A DNA stretch of 64,000 bases from Gynurincola endophyticus (lineage in GTDB: Bacteria > Bacteroidota > Bacteroidia > Chitinophagales > Chitinophagaceae), in NCBI RefSeq assembly GCF_003991195.1, contig NZ_RCWL01000011.1:1-64000 (forward strand), written 5' to 3'. Both the position numbers and the translations under genes were made by a program. Of this stretch, positions 25,432-33,889 are shown piece after piece. Position 1 is the first letter of the stretch; each line of letters begins with the position of its first letter. The notes beneath the pieces were generated by a model that made no database searches, was not told the origin of the DNA, and worked only from the letters and a program-made list of their open reading frames with translations.

Positions 25432-28400
25432 ATGAAATCAACTGCTTTGATTTTTATTTCTTTACTATTACATTTTGTTATGCAGGCACAGGATGTTGCA
25501 GTAACGGGTACTGTTCGCTCAGCGAAAGACAGTACGCTCTTGAGCGGAGTTTCCATTGTAACACTGGAAACGTCTAAAGGAACGTCTTCTAATGTTGAAG
25601 GAAGATTTAACCTTATCGCTCCTGTAAACAGTACGATTACTTTTTCTTATCTGGGTTACATTTCACAGGAAATAAGAGTAACCAATCAAACAAACATTAA
25701 TATCTACTTACATCCCGGTTCCGGAAACGAACTCACCGAAGTAGTAGTAACTACAGCATTAGGTATTAAAAAACAACAAAAAACTTTAGGCTATTCCGTT
25801 CAGGAAGTAAACGGAGAAACGATGGCCAAAACAAAAACAACTACTGCACTAGGTGCATTAACAGGTAAAGTAGCTGGTTTGAATATTAACAATACAACAG
25901 ACTTCTTTCAAAGTCCCGGTATTTCGTTAAGAGGCAAACGCCCTTTAATTGTTATTGACGGTATTCCTGATCCGGAAGCTGATGCTTACAAGATCAATGC
26001 TGATGATATAGAAAGTATCAGTGTATTAAAAGGTACGGCCGCGGGCGCGTTGTATGGAGCATTAGGTGTAAACGGTGCCATTTTATATACTACTAAAAAA
26101 GGCGCCAGAGGTAAAGTAAGTGTAGAATTCAACTCATCTACCATGTTCCAGCCGGGGTATACTGTGATTCCGGAAGTTCAAACTATTTACGGTGGCGGAG
26201 ACCAGGGTAAATATGCTTATGTGAACGGTTCCGGTGGCGGAACTGAAGGTGGTGGTTGGATCTGGGGACCGAAGTTAGACCAGAGAGATCCTTCAACTCC
26301 AAGCGGCTATTATGAAACCACACAGTACGACAGCCCGAGAGATCCGGTAACGGGTCAGCTGATTCCGACTCCTTGGGTATCACGAGGACGTAACAACATT
26401 AAGCACTTTTTCCGCACAGGACTTTTATCTACCAATAGCGTTTCAGCTTCAATTGGTTCAGACAGAGGTTCTTTAAGAATGTCTACCAACCACGTCTTTC
26501 AGAAAGGAGTTGTTCCGAACACTTCGTTAAACAACTCATCCTTTTCTATCGGCGGTAATTATCGTTTAACGGATAAATTATCAATGGATGCAAAACTTAC
26601 TTACAACAGAGAATATTCTGATAACTATCCAACAGTAGGTTACGGGCCTCCAAACTATTTGTATAATCTGATTTTATGGATTGGACCGGATGTTGATATC
26701 CGCGATCTGGAAAATTACTGGATGCCTGGCCAGGAAGGTTTACAACAAAGAAACTATAACCTTTCATGGTATAATAATCCGCACTTTATCGCCAACGAAC
26801 TTTTAAACGGTTATAACAAAAGTAATAGTTTCGGACAAGCAACTTTTGATTATAAAGTAAATGACAATTTCTCTATCAAATTCCGTAACGGCTTCAATCA
26901 ACATTCCACTTTATCAGATTTGAGAGAGCCGAAAAGTTATGTAGCCTATAGCTATATTTCAAGAGGGAACTACTCTACTACTTATTCAAATTACTTTGAC
27001 ATTAACTCTGATCTGATTTTAAATTACAATAAAGAAATCAGTGATCATTTCAAATTCAGCGTTACGGCAGGCGGAGCTAATACGTACAGAAGGTTTGAAT
27101 CAATGTATACCAGCACCGACGGTTTAACCATTCCTGAATTCTACTCTATCGGCAACTCAATCAATCCTTTGGTAGCCAGAAGTACTTTACAGGAAAGAAG
27201 AACATCGAGTTTATACGGAATGTTGGATGTAGAAACTTTAGGCTTTTTATATTTTTCTTTTACAGGCAGATACGACAAAACATCCACCCTTCCTGTAAAA
27301 AACAATGCTTACTTCTATCCGTCAGCAGGTGTTTCTGCCGTGTTATCTGATGTATTGAACTTACCAACTGCTATTTCTTTCCTGAAATTACGCGGTTCAT
27401 GGGCACAGGTAAATACCGGTTTCATCAATAGTGGTAACCCTTATGCTCACCTTACAACCTATCAGATCGGTACTAAGTGGAACAATGTTCCATCATTACG
27501 CTGGCCGAACACAGCAATCGATCCGAACCTGGTTCCCGAAACAGTTATGTCAGGTGAATACGGTGCAGCCATCGGATTCTTAAACAACAGAATTTTGTTA
27601 GATGTAACTTACTTCAGAAACAAAGACTATAACAACTTTGAAGAAATTCCTTTATCAGAAGCAAGCGGCGCTACTTATCTGTTAAAGAATTCAAACATAT
27701 ACATCAGAAAAGGATGGGAGTTTATGCTGAGTGCTTATCCTGTAAGAAATCAAAACTTCAAATGGGAAACCAGCATCAACCTCAGCAGAGTACATACCTG
27801 GCTAAATAAAGCAACTGATAATGCTGACGGATATTACAAATTGGTGAAAGAAGGTCAGAGAATGGATCGCATTTTCATTACCGACTCACGTACGCCAGAC
27901 GGACAAGCTATTTACAACTCAAACGGTATGCAGGCTTTTGAGCCGGTAGCACAATACTTTGGCCACAGAGATCCGGATTGGATTTACGGTATACAAAATA
28001 CTTTCAACTACAAAAACCTTTCTTTGAGTTTTTCATTTGACGGACGCCTGGGCGGATTAATCTATTCAACTACCAATCAGAAAATGTGGTGGGGCGGTAC
28101 AGCCAAAGGAACCGTAACGGCCGATAGAGACGAAGCCAATGCAGGTAACAGTACTTATATAGGACCTGGTGTTGTGGTTACCTCAGGAAGTGTTGAATAC
28201 GATAAATATGGAAATATTTTATCAGATACCAGACGATTCGAACAGAATACAACACCGGTAAACTATATCAGTTTCATGCAAACTACCAGTGGTAACATGT
28301 TAAACAATTACCATTACTATAGCGGTACTTACTTAAAAATGAGAGAACTGGTATTCACTTATAACTTACCGCAAAGATGGACAAAAGGTTTCTTTAATTC

Positions 28401-28536
28401 AGCATCGCTTTCATTGATTGGTAACAACCTGTTTATTTTATCAAAGATTCCGAACGTTGATCCGGATGCAGAAAGCGATAACCTGCAAACTCCTTCTATG
28501 AGAAGCATCGGTTTTAACATCAACCTGAAGTTCTAA
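25432..28536 (+). CDS. SusC/RagA-family TonB-linked outer-membrane transporter
   Basis: A 1034-residue transporter: signal peptide (cleavage after MQAQ, residue 19), CarboxypepD_reg-like domain (about 22-100), the SusC TonB box region (LTEVVVTTALGIKKQQKTLGYSVQEV), plug (about 115-225, GISLRGKRPLIVIDGIPDP and LKGTAAGALYGALGVNGAILYTTKKG), and barrel to the C-terminal FNINLKF. It lacks an STN domain, so it is not a FecR-type signaller, in keeping with control by the adjacent TetR gene. With the SusD-like gene 32 bases downstream it would form the lidded import complex of the outer membrane. The cargo is not known; the third gene suggests a phosphodiester or nucleotide-like substrate rather than a glycan. 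Confidence 0.95.
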   Translation: MKSTALIFISLLLHFVMQAQDVAVTGTVRSAKDSTLLSGVSIVTLETSKGTSSNVEGRFNLIAPVNSTITFSYLGYISQEIRVTNQTNINIYLHPGSGNELTEVVVTTALGIKKQQKTLGYSVQEVNGETMAKTKTTTALGALTGKVAGLNINNTTDFFQSPGISLRGKRPLIVIDGIPDPEADAYKINADDIESISVLKGTAAGALYGALGVNGAILYTTKKGARGKVSVEFNSSTMFQPGYTVIPEVQTIYGGGDQGKYAYVNGSGGGTEGGGWIWGPKLDQRDPSTPSGYYETTQYDSPRDPVTGQLIPTPWVSRGRNNIKHFFRTGLLSTNSVSASIGSDRGSLRMSTNHVFQKGVVPNTSLNNSSFSIGGNYRLTDKLSMDAKLTYNREYSDNYPTVGYGPPNYLYNLILWIGPDVDIRDLENYWMPGQEGLQQRNYNLSWYNNPHFIANELLNGYNKSNSFGQATFDYKVNDNFSIKFRNGFNQHSTLSDLREPKSYVAYSYISRGNYSTTYSNYFDINSDLILNYNKEISDHFKFSVTAGGANTYRRFESMYTSTDGLTIPEFYSIGNSINPLVARSTLQERRTSSLYGMLDVETLGFLYFSFTGRYDKTSTLPVKNNAYFYPSAGVSAVLSDVLNLPTAISFLKLRGSWAQVNTGFINSGNPYAHLTTYQIGTKWNNVPSLRWPNTAIDPNLVPETVMSGEYGAAIGFLNNRILLDVTYFRNKDYNNFEEIPLSEASGATYLLKNSNIYIRKGWEFMLSAYPVRNQNFKWETSINLSRVHTWLNKATDNADGYYKLVKEGQRMDRIFITDSRTPDGQAIYNSNGMQAFEPVAQYFGHRDPDWIYGIQNTFNYKNLSLSFSFDGRLGGLIYSTTNQKMWWGGTAKGTVTADRDEANAGNSTYIGPGVVVTSGSVEYDKYGNILSDTRRFEQNTTPVNYISFMQTTSGNMLNNYHYYSGTYLKMRELVFTYNLPQRWTKGFFNSASLSLIGNNLFILSKIPNVDPDAESDNLQTPSMRSIGFNINLKF

Positions 28537-28568
28537 TTCATCATCATCAATCTATTTAATCTAATAAG

Positions 28569-30053
28569 ATGAAACAATATAAATTTTTATTTCCGGTATT
28601 ATTGCTGACAGCATTAACGGGATGTAAGAAACTAACAGATTTTCAATCAAACCCCAACAACCCTACAGAAGCTGATCCGGCATTAGGATTAACAGCAATT
28701 GAGTTAAATGCCTTCTCTAATATTTCAGCAAATGCTGCTTTGGCATCGAGATATCTGGTATACACTCAAGGAGCAAGTAATGCGCAATATTATGGCTGGC
28801 AGCGTGAATCAAGTATGGGTTATGCCAATATTACCCAGGTGGTAAAAATGGAGCAGGAGGCAGCAAAAGTTTCGAAAAAAAATTACAGATATCTTGGTAA
28901 ATTTTTCCGCGCATATTATGTTGTTTCTATGACACAGCGATTCGGTGACATTCCCTATTCAAGCATGATGAAGGCTATTTCAGAAAATGATGTAACCAGT
29001 GCTGAAGCTATCCGGCCATCTTATGACAGTCAGAAGGATATCTATGCAGGCGTTTTAAACGATCTGAAAATTGCCAGCGATTCTTTATCAAATCAGGAAG
29101 CTGCCCTGAATGGCGATATCATTTACAATGGTAATGTGGAGCAGTGGAAAAGATTGATTAACTCATTTACCTTACGGATATTAATGAGCCTTTCTAAAAA
29201 AGAAGCGGATGCTACACTGAACATCAGGCAGCGTTTTGCAGAAATAGTTTCCAACCCTGCCAGGTATCCTTTACTACAATCGAACGCAGACAACGGTAAA
29301 TTGACTTACTACGATATCACCGGTAACCAGTATCCATTCTTCAATAATAACTCGATGAAAACGGATTATTATTTAGACAGTACTTTTGTAGATATTTTAC
29401 GTACACACAATGACCCGCGTTTATTAGTTTTCGGAAAACCAAAACCATCATCTACCCTTCCGCCAACCGACTTCGATGCATATGACGGTTTAAGAGGCAG
29501 TGCAACACTTGCTTATAACACGGGTAAAAGAGGAGCAGGTAACGCATCACAAATTCACGACCGTTACGCTTACCATGCTACCAATGAACCCAGTTTATTA
29601 ATGAGCTACGCCGAACTTCAGTTTATTCTGGCCGAAGCAGTAGTAAGAGGCTGGATCGCCGGAAATGCAGAAACCTTTTATAAAGAAGGTATCAAAGCTT
29701 CTATGATTTTCTCTAACTTTAATAATACTTATACCACTGCGGATATCGATAAATTTATAGATCAGCCGTCTATTGCCCTGCAAACCGGCGCTGAAATCGA
29801 GCAGATCATCACGCAGAAATATGTAAGTATGTTTATGAATACTGATTGGTTACCTTTCTTTGAACAAAGACGTACCGGTTTCCCGGCATTTGAAACCAAC
29901 GGAGGAGGTATCTTAAATAACGGACGCATCCCTAAACGTTGGATGTATCCAAATTCAGAATACGAAAACAATGGCACAAATGTAGAAAACGCTGTCAGAG
30001 CTCAGTTTAGCGAAGGCGACAATGTAAACGGAGCCATGTGGATTTTACAATAA
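28569..30053 (+). CDS. SusD/RagB-family nutrient-binding lipoprotein
   Basis: A 494-residue outer-membrane lipoprotein (ALTGC, Cys19, then KKLTDF). The sequence FQSNPNNPTEADPALGLTAIEL and the helical TPR-like core (RYLGKFFRAYYVVSMTQRFGDIPYS, SYAELQFILAEAVVRGW) match the SusD-like family 2. C-terminal FEQRRTGFPAFETN and GRIPKRWMYPNSEYENN are the usual end motifs. It caps the SusC barrel and captures the ligand. No glycoside hydrolase is nearby, so this is not an ordinary polysaccharide utilisation locus. Confidence 0.95.
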   Translation: MKQYKFLFPVLLLTALTGCKKLTDFQSNPNNPTEADPALGLTAIELNAFSNISANAALASRYLVYTQGASNAQYYGWQRESSMGYANITQVVKMEQEAAKVSKKNYRYLGKFFRAYYVVSMTQRFGDIPYSSMMKAISENDVTSAEAIRPSYDSQKDIYAGVLNDLKIASDSLSNQEAALNGDIIYNGNVEQWKRLINSFTLRILMSLSKKEADATLNIRQRFAEIVSNPARYPLLQSNADNGKLTYYDITGNQYPFFNNNSMKTDYYLDSTFVDILRTHNDPRLLVFGKPKPSSTLPPTDFDAYDGLRGSATLAYNTGKRGAGNASQIHDRYAYHATNEPSLLMSYAELQFILAEAVVRGWIAGNAETFYKEGIKASMIFSNFNNTYTTADIDKFIDQPSIALQTGAEIEQIITQKYVSMFMNTDWLPFFEQRRTGFPAFETNGGGILNNGRIPKRWMYPNSEYENNGTNVENAVRAQFSEGDNVNGAMWILQ

Positions 30054-30082
30054 AGCATCATTTACTTTAAAATTATTCAGAT

Positions 30083-31312
30083 ATGAAAAAATTGCTCTTA
30101 CTGGCTGTATCCATTTACTGTTGTATCGGATTATACGCGCAAAAAACAAAAAAAGCAATTTTTGTGATTGTAGACGGAATTGCTGCAGATGTAATAGAAA
30201 GCCAACCTACACCATCTTTAGATAAAATTGCTAAAGCCGGTGGCTATACGCAGGCTTATGTGGGCGGTGAAAAAGACGGTTACTCACAAACCCCTACAAT
30301 TTCTGCCGTAGGATACAACAGCCTTTTAACCGGAACATGGGTGAACAAACACAATGTGTGGGATAATAATATTGCAAAACCTAACTACAATTACTGGACA
30401 ATCTTCCGTTTTTTCAAAGAGCAGTATCCTCAAAAGAAAACGGCCATTTTTTCAAGCTGGTTAGATAACAGAACGAAATTAGTGGGTGAAGATTTACCAG
30501 AAACGGGTAAATTACAACTCGATCATCACTTTGACGGCTTAGAGCTGGATACGGTAAACTATCCACACGACAAAAAGAGAGACTTCATGCATCGCATTGA
30601 CGAAGCCGTAACCGATCATGCAGCCGACTATATAAAAAACCAGGCGCCCGATTTATCATGGGTATACTTAGAATATACAGATGATATGGGGCATATGTAT
30701 GGAGATAGTCCTGAGTATTTTCGTGCAATTGCTTTAATGGATCAGCAGATTGGTCGTTTGTGGAACGCTATCCGGTACCGGGAGGAAAATCATCAGGAAG
30801 AATGGGTTATTTATATAACTACAGATCACGGCAGAGATCATTCTACCGGAAAACACCATGGCGGACAGTCAGACAGAGAAAGGAGTACCTGGATCATTAC
30901 AAATGCCAGAAACCTGAATAATCACTTTAAAAACGAAAAACCGGGCGTCGTAGACATTGCTCCATCTATTGCCAGATTCATGGATATCACTATCCCGCGT
31001 AATCAATTAATGGAAATTGACGGTGTTAGTCTGGTAGGACCCGTATCAGCAATACATCCTGACGCTCAATTATCGGAGGGAAAAATAAAAGTAACCTGGA
31101 AAGCATTAAAATCAAAAGGTGATGCAAAGATTTGGATTTCAACCACAAATAACTTTAAAGAAGGTGGTAACGATCAATATCAGCTAAAAAAGACAGTTCC
31201 ATTAAAAAATCAGGAAGCCCTGATTGACATAGCCCCTCAAAGCTCAAAGTTTTACAAAATAGTCATTGAAACACCTGATAACTTTCTGAACCGTTGGGTG
31301 ATCATTAAATAG
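30083..31312 (+). CDS. Secreted alkaline-phosphatase-superfamily phosphodiesterase/pyrophosphatase
   Basis: A 409-residue exported enzyme (signal peptide to residue 20). It has the nucleotide pyrophosphatase/phosphodiesterase layout: metal ligand Asp31 (IVDGIAAD), nucleophile region TPTISAVGYNSLLTG (Ser74 or Thr72), Asp200/201 and His204 (YTDDMGH), Asp248-His249 (TTDHGRDH) and His258/259 (KHHGGQ). Family members cleave nucleotide pyrophosphates, phosphodiesters or phosphonates using two zinc ions. Residues about 330-409 form a fibronectin-like tail. It is 29 bases after susD and is followed by a strong terminator, so it completes a three-gene operon: the enzyme would release or trim what the SusCD pair imports. 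Confidence 0.9.
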   Translation: MKKLLLLAVSIYCCIGLYAQKTKKAIFVIVDGIAADVIESQPTPSLDKIAKAGGYTQAYVGGEKDGYSQTPTISAVGYNSLLTGTWVNKHNVWDNNIAKPNYNYWTIFRFFKEQYPQKKTAIFSSWLDNRTKLVGEDLPETGKLQLDHHFDGLELDTVNYPHDKKRDFMHRIDEAVTDHAADYIKNQAPDLSWVYLEYTDDMGHMYGDSPEYFRAIALMDQQIGRLWNAIRYREENHQEEWVIYITTDHGRDHSTGKHHGGQSDRERSTWIITNARNLNNHFKNEKPGVVDIAPSIARFMDITIPRNQLMEIDGVSLVGPVSAIHPDAQLSEGKIKVTWKALKSKGDAKIWISTTNNFKEGGNDQYQLKKTVPLKNQEALIDIAPQSSKFYKIVIETPDNFLNRWVIIK

Positions 31313-31350
31313 TATTTCCGAAAAACCATTGCCCTAAACCGGTAGAAAAA

Positions 31351-31385
31351 TAAAACCCTGTTGAGAAACATTCAACAGGGTTTTA
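31351..31385 (+). terminator. Rho-independent terminator of the susC-susD operon
   Basis: A perfect 14-base stem (TAAAACCCTGTTGA / TCAACAGGGTTTTA) with a seven-base loop and a T-rich tail, 38 bases after the phosphodiesterase stop. Confidence 0.8.
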
Positions 31386-31441
31386 TTTTATAAAAAATAT
31401 TCAAAAAAGATTATTTTTCAAGCAATTAAATATTGCAAAAA

Positions 31442-31453
31442 TCAAAATTTTGA
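31442..31453. repeat. Palindrome TCAAAATTTTGA, copy 1
   Basis: A perfect 12-base palindrome. The shared ATCAAAATTTTGA 13-mer recurs at 31835-31847 in the same gap. Confidence 0.5.
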
Positions 31454-31835
31454 AGTTTCATTTTTTTTAATTAATTTATATAAACAACCCATCCTACAAT
31501 TTTTACTTAAAACTAAAACCGGTGTTCTTGTCCGTAACTAATTGCAGCTTTTTACCCTAAAAAACTTGCAGATTGGTGATAAACTTGTTGTATGTATGAA
31601 GCAGCAGGAACGGTTTTCAGTGCCTGTTAGTTACTAAACTACCCAGAAACAATGAGAGATTCATAAATTGTTTCAAAATACCACTAAAATAGTGGGGAAT
31701 TAGTAAACTAAAATTAAGATAATTCGTATATTCACAGTCGTTATAACAGAAATGTATAAACCAATATATGTAAAGATACTTTCTCTCTGTAATCTGATAA
31801 CATACAAAAGCACACATGATTATGATACGCAAGTA

Positions 31836-31847
31836 TCAAAATTTTGA
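31836..31847. repeat. Palindrome TCAAAATTTTGA, copy 2
   Basis: Second copy of the palindrome, about 390 bases from the first. The flanks differ beyond the 13-mer, so this is not a long repeat. Confidence 0.5.
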
Positions 31848-31881
31848 GAGAAGGATGGTTTAATCTTTGGTTAGTAGCAGG

Positions 31882-31902
31882 GTTATTCATTTTATGAATA
31901 AC
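31882..31902. repeat. Hairpin GTTATTCAT / ATGAATAAC
   Basis: Nine-base perfect stem with a three-base loop, 37 bases before the next hairpin, whose stem contains a related TTATTC/GAATAA core. Confidence 0.45.
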
Positions 31903-31939
31903 TTCATCATCATTCGCAGCAGAATGAGTGTGGCACATG

Positions 31940-31971
31940 AGAAAAGTTTATTCGTATGAATAAACTTTTCT
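31940..31971. terminator. Strong hairpin at the end of the HTH gene
   Basis: A 14-base perfect stem (AGAAAAGTTTATTC / GAATAAACTTTTCT) with loop GTAT. It begins three bases beyond the stop of the minus-strand HTH gene. Read on the plus strand it is followed by a run of T, so it probably stops transcription in both directions. Confidence 0.6.
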
Positions 31972-31974
31972 TTT

Positions 31975-32481
31975 TTATCTGATAGCTTTAAAAGCTTTTT
32001 CCATTCTTTTTTTGATGATTCGCGGATGGATGTTTAAGGTTTCCGCAATTTCAATGAGAGAGCAACCTTGTAATCTTAGTCCTACAATCAGCTTTTGCTG
32101 ATGGGTAATTAATACTGACTGATCAACATTTTCAAACAAGTCCTGAAAGTATTTATGATTAGCTTTAGGTGAATATAGATTCAGCGTTTCAAGATCCTGG
32201 CTATGATCTTCACCGAACACGTATTCTTCAATCATGTTCTGTACAATAATATCAAAGTATTTCTCAGGATTTTTCAGCTTTTTCAGCAAATGATGGTGAA
32301 TTCCTACTTTCTGATAAACCCACTGAACAAATACATCTACATCAGCATCTTCACCTAACCACTTGTAAACACTCTTTCTGATTGCCGTAAAATGGTCTAA
32401 TTTAAAACGCTCATAATTCTCTGTTGAATTACGTAACGTTTCGAGATAATCCACCTTGTATCGACATGTATACACTACCAT
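31975..32481 (-). CDS. Small HTH protein with a sigma region-4-like C-terminus
   Basis: A 168-residue cytoplasmic protein without a signal peptide. The C-terminus (about 125-168) reads QKLIVGLRLQGCSLIEIAETLNIHPRIIKKRMEKAFKAIR, like the region 4 HTH of ECF sigma factors or a LuxR-type HTH. The N-terminal 110 residues are helical and rich in aromatic and charged residues. They lack a clear region 2 with its FL-W motif, so this is not a standard sigma factor. It stands alone. It may be a diverged sigma factor or a small transcriptional regulator. Confidence 0.7.
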   Translation of the reverse strand: MVVYTCRYKVDYLETLRNSTENYERFKLDHFTAIRKSVYKWLGEDADVDVFVQWVYQKVGIHHHLLKKLKNPEKYFDIIVQNMIEEYVFGEDHSQDLETLNLYSPKANHKYFQDLFENVDQSVLITHQQKLIVGLRLQGCSLIEIAETLNIHPRIIKKRMEKAFKAIR

Positions 32482-32684
32482 CGTGCAAATATTCTAATAT
32501 TGAATTGCATTTGGAAAGCCAAAACCATTCCAATCGGCAATACGGTTAATAATTTTTTTGCTAATTATCAGAAGATATTAGATGTGAAATCAAGAGGATA
32601 GGTCTGTTACTGGTGTAAACAAAATAAATTATTTGCATATATACAAGTATTCTTGTCAATTTAACACGGCATTGACAGGAAATA

Positions 32685-32702
32685 CTAACAACCGTTTGTT
32701 AG
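32685..32702 (-). terminator. Weak hairpin after the KAS III gene
   Basis: Seven-base stem CTAACAA / TTGTTAG with a four-base loop, four bases beyond the stop codon. On the minus strand it is followed by TATTTCC, a poor T-tract. Confidence 0.35.
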
Positions 32703-32706
32703 CAAA

Positions 32707-33777
32707 TTAATACCCGTATAAAATTGCATTAATATTCATACCTGCACCAACCGATGCAAACATAATTAAATCGCCTGCAGCTAACTGATGTGGTGAGGAT
32801 TTGCCTTTTACTACTAAATCCAATAAGGTAGGAACCGTGGCAACAGAGCTGTTTCCCAGCCACTGAATGCACATCGGCATAATATCCTGAGGAGAGTTAT
32901 CTATATTATACAATTTATAAAAGGCTTTTAAAATGGCTTCATCCATTTTTTCATTTGCCTGATGTATAAATATTTTCTTTAATGAGTTAATCGGCAGGTT
33001 TCCTTTATCAAAACAATCCTTCATCGCTAAAGGAACATGCTTTAAAGCATACTCGTATACCTTACGGCCATGCATTTTAATAAAAGTGGTATCCGGATCT
33101 GTTGTATTATAGGAAACGCCGTTGAAAATATAATATGCTTCGTCTATTGAGTGTGATTGAACACTATATGCCAATACACCTTTATTGGTATTGCCTACTT
33201 CTTCATAATGAAAAATAGTAGCTCCTGCCCCATCGGCAAAAATCATACTGTCGCGGTCAAATTTATCCAGCCTTCTCGACAAAATTTCTGCTCCTATTAT
33301 TAAAAAAGTTTTTCCGAGACCAGCTTTTGCAAATGCATCTGCCTGTATAACTCCTTGTACCCAACCCGGACATCCAAACAATACATCGTAAGGAATACAG
33401 TTTGGATTTTGAATACCCAGCAGGTGCTTTACACGTGACGCCAAAGAAGGAACTGCATCCATCTGAATCGTTCCGGCTTTTGTATCGCCATAATTATGAG
33501 CAAGAATAATATAATCTATTTCTTCTTTATTGATACCGGCGTCGGCAATTGCCAACAATGACGCCTCATATGCCATATCTGATGTCACCATGTTATCAGA
33601 TGCATATCTCCTTTCTTCAATACCGGTAATTTGTTTGAATTTTCGTATAACCGTCGACGATGGTATCTCTAAAGGTTTATCAGTTTCTCCGTAAAAATCA
33701 TTAGTAAGAAAAGCTTCGTTTGCTTTAATTTCGGAAGGAATGTACGCACCACTACCTTTAATAACCAGTCTGTTCAT
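32707..33777 (-). CDS. 3-oxoacyl-ACP synthase III-family condensing enzyme
   Basis: I start at ATG 33777 (356 residues), where the conserved MNRLVIKGSGAYIPSE begins; a start at 33837 would add 20 atypical residues. The thiolase-fold triad is complete: Cys136 (VLFGCPGWV), His272 (IFIHQANEKM) and Asn309 (WLGNSSVATVP). It carries out decarboxylative Claisen condensation of an acyl starter with malonyl-ACP. The sequence is off the main FabH line (no GGGS end motif, ends GAGMNINAILYGY), as in the extra KAS III homologues common in Bacteroidota, so it may serve a special lipid or a secondary metabolite instead of primary fatty-acid initiation. No such cluster surrounds it. Confidence 0.88.
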   Translation of the reverse strand: MNRLVIKGSGAYIPSEIKANEAFLTNDFYGETDKPLEIPSSTVIRKFKQITGIEERRYASDNMVTSDMAYEASLLAIADAGINKEEIDYIILAHNYGDTKAGTIQMDAVPSLASRVKHLLGIQNPNCIPYDVLFGCPGWVQGVIQADAFAKAGLGKTFLIIGAEILSRRLDKFDRDSMIFADGAGATIFHYEEVGNTNKGVLAYSVQSHSIDEAYYIFNGVSYNTTDPDTTFIKMHGRKVYEYALKHVPLAMKDCFDKGNLPINSLKKIFIHQANEKMDEAILKAFYKLYNIDNSPQDIMPMCIQWLGNSSVATVPTLLDLVVKGKSSPHQLAAGDLIMFASVGAGMNINAILYGY

Positions 33778-33889
33778 AATAATATTTAAAAATAATTGCT
33801 TGTTTAATAAAGTTAGGGATTTTCGCTTTCTAAACAATTTTTATTTGGTTTCAAAAAAAGTGTTTTAAATCAAATATTTCACTGTTTAA

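Larger units (their letters stand above)
31313..31974. other. Intergenic region with palindromes and hairpins
   Basis: About 660 bases with no gene I can support. It holds the operon terminator (31351-31385), the 12-base palindrome TCAAAATTTTGA twice (31442-31453 and 31836-31847), and two hairpins close together (31882-31902 and 31940-31971). Two overlapping minus-strand frames inside it look non-coding. Confidence 0.55.

Noticed and set aside
31617-31938. Two overlapping minus-strand frames in the gene-free gap
   Set aside because: They overlap each other in different frames, have odd composition (rich in Cys, Tyr, Phe, Ile), lack ribosome-binding context and contain the hairpin and palindrome sequences.
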